A DNA stretch of 64,000 nucleotides from NCBI RefSeq assembly GCF_022267555.1, contig NZ_CP073586.1, positions 2,285,501-2,349,500 of the forward strand, in the 5' to 3' direction. The position numbers were made by a program, and so were the translations under genes. The DNA comes from Proteiniphilum propionicum (GTDB taxonomy: Bacteria; Bacteroidota; Bacteroidia; Bacteroidales; Dysgonomonadaceae). Positions 59,101-64,000 of this stretch are shown here, in pieces. The notes below the pieces were generated by a model that did no database searches, was not told the origin of the DNA, and saw only the letters and a program-made list of their open reading frames with translations. Numbering within the stretch: position 1 is the first letter of the stretch; every line of letters starts with the position of its first letter.

Positions 59101-60131
59101 ATGACGGAGAGCTTATACCTGAGGCAAGTAAAAAGGAAATTTTCAAACCTTTTATACAGATTGATGAAGTGCAGGAAAAGAATATTTCCGGAACGGGAAT
59201 AGGACTTGCACTTGCAAGCTCGTTGGCTGAACTCCATGGTGGAAGTCTGACCCTTGAAAATAATGACAAATATAACCGGTTCCTTCTGAAACTACCTGTA
59301 GGAAATGTAAGTTTTAATGACTCCTGTATTCATGAGCAGAAGAAAAAAGAGATCCATTTGGAGAAAATTGACGATGAACAAAGAAAAGGAGCTACTGTAC
59401 TGCTGGTCGATGATGATGTAGAGCTGCTTCAATTCGAGGCTAAATTTCTTTCAGCCCATTATCATATCCTTATCGCGGAAAATGGTATTCAAGCATTGGA
59501 ACAACTGAAAAAATCGAATGTTAACCTGATTGTAACGGATGTAATGATGCCTGAAATGGATGGGTTCGAATTCACACGAAGAGTTAAGTCGGAAATTGAA
59601 TTTAGTCATATTCCTGTTATTCTACTGACTGCAAAGGTGATGGCGCAATCTAAAGTTCAAGGGTATGAACTGGGGGCTGATGCATATCTGGAAAAGCCAT
59701 TCTCTGTTGAAGTGCTGCTGGCTCGAATAGAAAATCTGCTTCAGGGCAGGGAAAAACTCCGTGAAACTTTTCTAAAAAACCCTTTCATCGGGGCAAATAG
59801 CATGGCGCTTACAAGGTCGGATGAAGAATTTATTAAAAAACTTCATACAATAGTTCATGAAAATCTTGATAATTCTGATTTTATTGTGGAGAATATCGCG
59901 GAGCAGTTCAATATGAGCAGAGCTAGTTTTTATAGGAAGATAAAGGGAGTTCTGGATTTAACACCAAATGAATACATTAGGGTAGAACGATTGAAAAGAG
60001 CAGCGCAGTTACTCAAAGAGAACGAATATAAAGTTAATGAAGTGTGCTATATGGTAGGTTTCAGCTCACCTTCATATTTTTCGAAATGTTTTCAGCAGCA
60101 GTTTGGTGTATTACCTAAAGATTTTGAATAG
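56124..60131 (+). CDS. Hybrid two-component sensor/AraC regulator of the locus
   Basis: A 1335-residue hybrid two-component system protein. After a signal peptide, residues 30-780 form a periplasmic sensor of propeller repeats (GFMWFGTKDGLNRFDG, IWVGSYFGGVDYY, MWIGTEDGGLNFFD), ending in a Y_Y_Y domain. One membrane helix is near 790-812. The histidine kinase has His in NVAHEIRTPLTLIKAPLD (about 845), an N box (LLNNAMKFCDRY, about 961) and GTGIGLALASSLAELHGG (about 1022). The receiver has LLVDDDVELLQ, phospho-acceptor Asp in VTDVMMPEMDG (about 1137) and the Lys in LEKPF (1189). The C-terminal 100 residues are an AraC-type HTH. It senses an oligosaccharide and activates the locus; it is near the end of the locus, followed by a GH2 gene. 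Confidence 0.93.
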   Translation: MKSFKKKCVVLFILFITLLMHRTLAMPYPEYSFKHYNINNGLSQNTVRSIFQDNQGFMWFGTKDGLNRFDGTKFKVFKFSPNGKLTDNVFHRILQDRNDKIWVATEEGVYIYDMHKEEFHRFNRVTIENDSVMGVVTEMVTDKDGDIWMSVEDKGIYHYSLAEDLLSFYAIPLVKDGMKMVSLCADSNKGVWVFPYSSPFLYINKQTGKITRHNLKDDNKLMSQVGEVSDVIMYQHNLLLVATSQKGLIAINTINKTHSILLDKDAWGEPIFVRCIEIIDSNTLWIGTESGVYIYHTDTEDVINLRHDDIAYNSLSDNAIYSICKDRDGGIWVGSYFGGVDYYSNQQNSFELFYPLAGKKGLKGKRVREFCPAPNGNMWIGTEDGGLNFFDPKTGTFLPLPHQLETLYTNIHALYNDGDDLWIGTFSKGLNRYNLKTGKLVKYTHSDDPLSISQNSAFSLCKDRQGVLWVGTLSGVDIYDEKNDKFNRIEKLKGISIQNIFEDSYGFIWISTFLDGLYRFNPVTNEWSIFVHNALYPGSLSYNKTTSVYEDSKNRLWITTQGGGFGLFDRESETFTTINSSHGLPNDVVYQIVDDSDGFLWLSTNSGLVRFDPERRVFKNYTVNNGLKTNQFNYMSSYKTRDGIIYFGSLDGFVRFDPDNFKETQINAPLLFTDIFVNNKMISPIDCKSPLKKSLMFTDALSLPYHQNSFSISFARLDYSGADTDQIFYILEGFDKTWISAEDNRTIIYSNLKSGNYKLILGISGEDRGESIEKVKTLSIQIRPPFWRTQLAFFIYFLFLLTATYILTRFLTVRGRLRQKVKMRNFEQQKERELYRSKINFFTNVAHEIRTPLTLIKAPLDHVLMTEDVSDSVKENLLIMSKNTGRLLNLTNQLLDFRKTESEAYLLNLQTQNVTELIRETILRFTPMAIQNNITLETDLPGDDMFVQLDKEAFLKIISNLLNNAMKFCDRYVRLEANIIDNEASEFHLITINDGELIPEASKKEIFKPFIQIDEVQEKNISGTGIGLALASSLAELHGGSLTLENNDKYNRFLLKLPVGNVSFNDSCIHEQKKKEIHLEKIDDEQRKGATVLLVDDDVELLQFEAKFLSAHYHILIAENGIQALEQLKKSNVNLIVTDVMMPEMDGFEFTRRVKSEIEFSHIPVILLTAKVMAQSKVQGYELGADAYLEKPFSVEVLLARIENLLQGREKLRETFLKNPFIGANSMALTRSDEEFIKKLHTIVHENLDNSDFIVENIAEQFNMSRASFYRKIKGVLDLTPNEYIRVERLKRAAQLLKENEYKVNEVCYMVGFSSPSYFSKCFQQQFGVLPKDFE

Positions 60132-60247
60132 CAAATGCTTTTATGAGATTGTATTTGTACTTTTTGATCAATTTCTTCTGCTTACTCTCTTTAGTAGTAA
60201 CTATTTTCGTGACGTTGAAATAATACATATCTAAAAATAACATTAGC

Positions 60248-62059
60248 ATGAAATCAAAATTAGTCTTATTTGTTTTATTTGTTACAACTTTATCTCTTTC
60301 TGCCCAGTGGCAACCAGTGGGAGATAAACTCAAAACAAGGTGGGCATCGGAAATCGATGTGAATAATGTGCTCCCTGAATATCCGAGGCCAATCATGGAA
60401 CGTACTGAGTGGCTAAACCTAAACGGATTGTGGAATTATGCCATTTTGCCCGTTGGTAAACAGAAACCTGGCAGTTTCGATGGTGAGATCCTAGTCCCTT
60501 TTGCCATTGAGTCAAGCCTTTCGGGAGTTCAAAAAAGAGTTGGAAAGGATAATGAACTTTGGTACCAGCGGGAATTTACAGTACCTTCAAAGTGGAAAAA
60601 CAACATAATACTACTCCATTTCGGCGCCGTGGACTGGAAAGCCGATGTATGGGTCAACGATGTGAAAGTGGGTCATCACACTGGAGGTTATACACCTTTT
60701 TCATTTGATATCACACCTGCTCTTACGAGTGGAAAAAACACCATTGTCGTGAAAGTATGGGATCCTACTGATCAGGGGTATCAACCACGCGGAAAGCAGG
60801 TGAACAAACCCGAAGGCATCTGGTATACACCGGTAACCGGTATCTGGCAGACTGTCTGGATAGAACCGGTACCTCAGAATTATATCAAAAATATTAAAAT
60901 TACGCCTGATATCGATGTTAATACTCTTACTATCGAAGCTGTTGCAAGTATAGCATCAACAGCAAATAGGGTGGAGGTAAAGGTGCTTGAAGGTACACAT
61001 GTAATTGCTAAGGGTCAATCCATCAACAATCTTCCTGTTGAAGTTTTAATGCCGCAAAACGCCAGGTTATGGTCGCCCGGCGATCCATTCCTTTACGATC
61101 TGGAAATTACACTATCCGATGGTTCAAAACAGCTCGATGAAGTAAAAAGTTATGCTGCAATGCGCAAATACTCAACTAAACGAGACGACAATGGAATCGT
61201 AAGATTGCAGCTAAACAACAAAGATTTGTTCCATTTCGGACCGCTCGACCAAGGATGGTGGCCCGACGGGCTCTATACCGCTCCAACAGATGAAGCATTG
61301 GAGTACGATGTGGTTAAAACCAAAGATTTTGGCTTTAATATGATTCGCAAACATGTGAAAGTCGAGCCTGCACGCTGGTACACCCATTGTGACCGTCATG
61401 GTATCATTGTCTGGCAGGATATGCCAAGCGGTGACAGGAGCCCGGAATGGCAAATGCATCAGTATTATACCGGCGTAGAAAGGATGCGTACTCCAGAATC
61501 CGAAGCCAATTTCCGTAAGGAATGGAAAGAAATTATTGATTATCTATACTCTTATCCTTCCATTGGAGTATGGGTGCCTTTTAACGAAGCGTGGGGACAA
61601 TTCAAAACAAATGAAATTACAGAATGGACAAAACAATACGATCCTTCCCGTCTAGTGAATCCCGCCAGTGGTGGCAACCATTATACAATAGGAGATATGC
61701 TTGATTTGCATAATTATCCGAATCCAAGGATGTATCTGTACGATGCTCAGCGTGCAACTGTTTTGGGTGAATATGGCGGTATAGGTTGGGCAAACAAGGA
61801 ACATCTGTGGGAACCAAACCGTAACTGGGGTTATGTGCAGTTCAACAGTTCAAGTGAGGTGACGGATGAATATGTGAAATATGCCGAACAACTGAAACAA
61901 CTGATTCGTCAGGGATTTTCAGCAGCCGTTTATACCCAGACCACCGATGTGGAGATTGAGGTGAACGGGTTAATGACGTATGACCGTAAACTGGTAAAGG
62001 TTGACGAGGCACGTGTGAAAAAAGTGAACCAGGAGATATGCAACATATTAAAAGATTAA
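60248..62059 (+). CDS. GH2-family glycoside hydrolase
   Basis: A 603-residue secreted enzyme (signal MKSKLVLFVLFVTTLSLSAQ). A sugar-binding jelly roll (WYQREFTVPSKWKNNIILLHF, WKADVWVNDVKVGHHTGGYTPF) and an Ig-like domain precede the TIM barrel. The acid/base Glu is in VWVPFNEAWGQ (about 447) and the nucleophile Glu in VLGEYGGIGW (about 510). The short length and GGYTPFSFD resemble the group of GH2 enzymes that act on small oligosaccharides, including alpha-L-arabinopyranosidase-like and beta-galactosidase-like members. Start is ATG 60248. It lies 116 bases after the regulator. Confidence 0.85.
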   Translation: MKSKLVLFVLFVTTLSLSAQWQPVGDKLKTRWASEIDVNNVLPEYPRPIMERTEWLNLNGLWNYAILPVGKQKPGSFDGEILVPFAIESSLSGVQKRVGKDNELWYQREFTVPSKWKNNIILLHFGAVDWKADVWVNDVKVGHHTGGYTPFSFDITPALTSGKNTIVVKVWDPTDQGYQPRGKQVNKPEGIWYTPVTGIWQTVWIEPVPQNYIKNIKITPDIDVNTLTIEAVASIASTANRVEVKVLEGTHVIAKGQSINNLPVEVLMPQNARLWSPGDPFLYDLEITLSDGSKQLDEVKSYAAMRKYSTKRDDNGIVRLQLNNKDLFHFGPLDQGWWPDGLYTAPTDEALEYDVVKTKDFGFNMIRKHVKVEPARWYTHCDRHGIIVWQDMPSGDRSPEWQMHQYYTGVERMRTPESEANFRKEWKEIIDYLYSYPSIGVWVPFNEAWGQFKTNEITEWTKQYDPSRLVNPASGGNHYTIGDMLDLHNYPNPRMYLYDAQRATVLGEYGGIGWANKEHLWEPNRNWGYVQFNSSSEVTDEYVKYAEQLKQLIRQGFSAAVYTQTTDVEIEVNGLMTYDRKLVKVDEARVKKVNQEICNILKD

Positions 62060-62098
62060 TATTTCACTCTGTACCGTATATATATTTATCTCTTATCA

Positions 62099-62251
62099 GG
62101 AGCAGCGTACGACTGGATTCTCTATCATGCTGTATCGGTGGCTAACCCGAAAGGGAGGGTGCTGATGATGGACCAGATCCTATGGCAAAACGACTGGCCT
62201 TATGTTAAAGGAGGAACGCCATCTTTAGAAGCCGTAAAACCTGTTTTTTAA
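62099..62251 (+). pseudogene. C-terminal scrap of a GH43 gene
   Basis: A 50-codon frame ending in TAA reads DWILYHAVSVANPKGRVLMM followed by DQILWQNDWPYVKGGTPS. This is the closing blade of an arabinanase-like GH43, as in the gene at 41306 (DWMLYHAYVHNGSDSRSLMI, GNGTPSFAMK). There is no upstream coding sequence for the rest of the enzyme; the preceding bases belong to the GH2 stop and a short AT-rich stretch. A leftover of gene loss. Confidence 0.65.
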
Positions 62252-62283
62252 TGCGTATTGGTTATTTATATTGAATAATTGCT

Positions 62284-62291
62284 TACATTTG
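62284..62291 (+). promoter_or_regulatory. Probable promoter of the mutarotase gene
   Basis: TACATTTG matches the Bacteroidetes -7 consensus TAnnTTTG and lies 51 bases before the start codon. Upstream spacing to a -33 TTG is approximate. Confidence 0.5.
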
Positions 62292-62342
62292 TGAAATATA
62301 GGCGATTTTAGCAATAATTTATAAATATAGAGAGAAGAAAAG

Positions 62343-63506
62343 ATGAAGCTTAACAGAATGATCTGGCTGCTGGCAGTTATTGCAGCGGTTGGATGTACGA
62401 ACAAACAAAAAGAGGCTCCCGCTGAGCAGACAACGCTTTCGGGAATGAAGAAAATTGATTTTCAATCGGTTGCGAATGGTGATTCTACCGATTTATATGT
62501 ATTGAAAAATTCTGCTGGCATGGAGGTTACGGTAACTAATTATGGCGGACGGATTGTTTCTGTTATGGTGCCCGGCAATGATGGTAAACTGCAGGATGTT
62601 GTTCTTGGATTTGACAACATTAACGATTATATGAGTATAAACAACAATTTTGGAGCTACCATCGGCCGTTACGGCAACAGGATTGCCAACGGGAAAATAA
62701 CTGTAGAAGGTGTGGAGTACCAGCTTCCGAAAAATAACTATGGCCACACCCTGCATGGCGGGCCTGAAGGGTTTGACAAACAGGTTTTCAAAGCTGTTCA
62801 GCAGGATAGCCAGACCCTTATTCTCACATACTTGTCCAAAGACGGTGAGGCCGGATTCCCTGGTAATCTTAACGTGAAAGTGACTATGGTGCTGACCGAT
62901 GATAATGCTATTGATCTTCAGTATGAGGCTACCACTGACAAGGAGACCGTGGTGAATCTGACAAACCACTCATACTTCAACCTGAGCGGCGATGGCAACA
63001 ACACCATTCTAAAAGACTTGCTAACAATTAATGCCGATGCGTTTACACCAGTTGATGATACCTTTATGACTACAGGAGAGATTAGTCCGGTAGAGGGTAC
63101 TCCAATGGACTTCAGGACTCCTACCGCTATTGGTGAAAGGATTGATAATTACGATTTCGTGCAGTTGAAAAACGGCGACGGTTATGACCATAATTGGGTA
63201 TTGAATACAAATGGAGATATTTCAAAACCGGCCGCCACGGTTTATTCCCCCGTGACAGGTATTCAGCTTGAGGTATATACAACAGAACCGGGTTTGCAGG
63301 TCTATACAGGTAACTTCCTCGACGGAACGGTGACCGGTAAGTATGGGGCTGTATATGCCAAACGCAATGCCATCTGTCTGGAAACACAGAAATATCCCGA
63401 TTCTCCTAATAAACCCGACTGGCCATCACCCTACCTGAAACCGGGTGAGAAATATACCAGCCGCTGTATTTATAAATTCACAGTGATAAATGGTAGTAAT
63501 AATTGA
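62343..63506 (+). CDS. Aldose 1-epimerase (galactose mutarotase) lipoprotein
   Basis: A 387-residue lipoprotein (AVGCTNKQK near residue 19). Mutarotases convert alpha- and beta-anomers of sugars such as galactose or arabinose. The family residues are clear: RIVSVMVPG, NRIANGKITVEG, YGHTLHGGPEGFDK (catalytic His), VNLTNHSYFNLSGDG (second His) and ICLETQKYPDSPNKP (catalytic Glu). Being lipid-anchored, it should act in the periplasm. It is preceded by its own promoter-like motif and followed by a strong terminator, so it looks like a single-gene unit and may not belong to the upstream locus. Confidence 0.9.
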   Translation: MKLNRMIWLLAVIAAVGCTNKQKEAPAEQTTLSGMKKIDFQSVANGDSTDLYVLKNSAGMEVTVTNYGGRIVSVMVPGNDGKLQDVVLGFDNINDYMSINNNFGATIGRYGNRIANGKITVEGVEYQLPKNNYGHTLHGGPEGFDKQVFKAVQQDSQTLILTYLSKDGEAGFPGNLNVKVTMVLTDDNAIDLQYEATTDKETVVNLTNHSYFNLSGDGNNTILKDLLTINADAFTPVDDTFMTTGEISPVEGTPMDFRTPTAIGERIDNYDFVQLKNGDGYDHNWVLNTNGDISKPAATVYSPVTGIQLEVYTTEPGLQVYTGNFLDGTVTGKYGAVYAKRNAICLETQKYPDSPNKPDWPSPYLKPGEKYTSRCIYKFTVINGSNN

Positions 63507-63513
63507 CAAATGG

Positions 63514-63556
63514 ATTTCGGGCTAAAATTATCAAATTGTAGCCCGAAATTTTTTCT
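63514..63556 (+). terminator. Rho-independent terminator after the mutarotase gene
   Basis: A perfect 11-bp stem, ATTTCGGGCTA at 63514-63524 pairing with TAGCCCGAAAT at 63539-63549, then a T tract. It lies 8 bases after the stop codon. Confidence 0.85.
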
Positions 63557-63589
63557 TCGTTTCTTTTTATTTACTTTAAATTTCTAATT

Positions 63590-63805
63590 ATGCAAAATTT
63601 AACAGATCTACCCATTTGGGTAATTGTACTTCTGGGAGTGCTCGCGTTGTTTGACGCGGTAATGAAATTGATTGCTATGTGGAGATCTGCACGGAACAAC
63701 CATCTGGTATGGTTTATTTTCCTTGCCATTTTCAATACGATTGGAATTTTGCCTATTGTCTATCTGATTCTGCATAAGAAAAAAGCAATGCCCGAAGCAG
63801 AATAG
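63590..63805 (+). CDS. Small two-helix membrane protein (DUF5652-like)
   Basis: A 71-residue protein with one hydrophobic segment near residues 9-27 (IWVIVLLGVLALFDAVMKL) and another near 41-61 (WFIFLAIFNTIGILPIVYLI), joined by a polar loop MWRSARNNH and ended by a short basic/acidic tail. The FNTIGILPIVYL motif fits DUF5652, related to the PLDc_N membrane domain. Function unknown. It faces the nth gene convergently. Confidence 0.75.
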   Translation: MQNLTDLPIWVIVLLGVLALFDAVMKLIAMWRSARNNHLVWFIFLAIFNTIGILPIVYLILHKKKAMPEAE

Positions 63806-63846
63806 ACCGGGAAGTTAAATGCATTAGAAGTAGGGGGCTGTCATAT

Positions 63847-64000
63847 TTAAAGATGGCCTTCCTTTTTTTCATAATATTTGCACCATTGAGAAAGACCGCA
63901 TATTTCACATTTCGGCCTTCGTGCCATACATATGTAACGGCCGTGCAGGATTAGCCAGTGATGTGCTTTGGTAAGCATTGACTCCGGGATATACTTTACG
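63847..64000 (-). CDS. nth: Endonuclease III, C-terminal fragment
   Basis: The frame is open to the window edge and gives the last 50 residues. [20 protein letters not shown] and CGLSQWC hold the four cysteines spaced C-x6-C-x2-C-x5-C that bind the 4Fe-4S cluster of endonuclease III, a DNA glycosylase/AP lyase for oxidised pyrimidines. The catalytic helix-hairpin-helix lies outside the window. It reads toward the small membrane gene; the stop is at 63847-63849. Confidence 0.9.
   Translation of the reverse strand, partial: VKYIPESMLTKAHHWLILHGRYICMARRPKCEICGLSQWCKYYEKKEGHL

Noticed and set aside
55575-62251. Idea that the GH43 pieces at 55575 and 62099 are two halves of one gene split by insertion of the regulator and GH2
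   Set aside because: The first piece resembles the GH43 at 42966 and the last resembles the arabinanase-like GH43 at 41306, so they seem to come from different genes. There is also no element end at either junction.

Overview
The window looks like a chromosomal segment of a Bacteroidales-type Bacteroidetes bacterium. The signs are SusC/SusD outer-membrane pairs, a hybrid two-component regulator, many lipoproteins with a lipobox cysteine, promoter-like TAnnTTTG motifs, and a DUF177-rpmF-fabH-era-der cluster of the form common in that phylum. I would not name a genus from sequence reading alone.

Region 1 (1-7412) is core: the end of a phosphotransferase gene, then DUF177, rpmF, fabH, era and der on the + strand, followed by a large DUF349 protein with an acidic N-terminal tail. 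Region 2 (7775-21918) is a graveyard of mobile DNA. It holds a decayed IS3 element, an IS4-type remnant split by an IS407-group element with a 4-bp target duplication (CAGG), three sets of three tyrosine recombinases (RIT, recombinase-in-trio type), an IS30 element sitting in one trio, and a decayed IS256 element. The central trio (RIT-2, 14392-19008) is bounded by 92-bp terminal inverted repeats. Each side of it abuts the third recombinase gene of another trio, and both of those genes are cut at the same codon, the arginine of the HxxR active-site motif. The two flanking genes point at each other, which is the most unusual structure I see here.

Region 3 (22025-62251) is a large polysaccharide utilisation locus, all on the + strand. 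It begins with a glutaminase-family gene carrying one nonsense codon. Next come a Tat-exported Gfo/Idh/MocA oxidoreductase with a DUF1080 partner, two GH105 genes, GH130 and GH2. The transport block follows (IPT/NHL lipoprotein, SusC, SusD, DUF4973-type lipoprotein), then an endo-arabinanase-like GH43 and a second GH43. A dead IS110 element interrupts the run. After it come a GH16-fold protein lacking its nucleophile, GH76, a third GH105, an Ig/discoidin lipoprotein, a BNR propeller protein, an FAD oxidoreductase lipoprotein, remnants of GH127-like and GH43 genes, the hybrid sensor/AraC regulator, another GH2 and a last GH43 scrap. Four otherwise unrelated secreted proteins share the same N-terminal DUF4959-like domain. 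The gene set suggests an arabinan or rhamnogalacturonan-type pectic glycan, with mannose-linked enzymes added; the substrate is inferred.

Region 4 (62284-64000) returns to ordinary genes: a mutarotase, a small DUF5652 membrane protein, and the 3' end of nth on the - strand. I found no tRNA, rRNA or CRISPR array.
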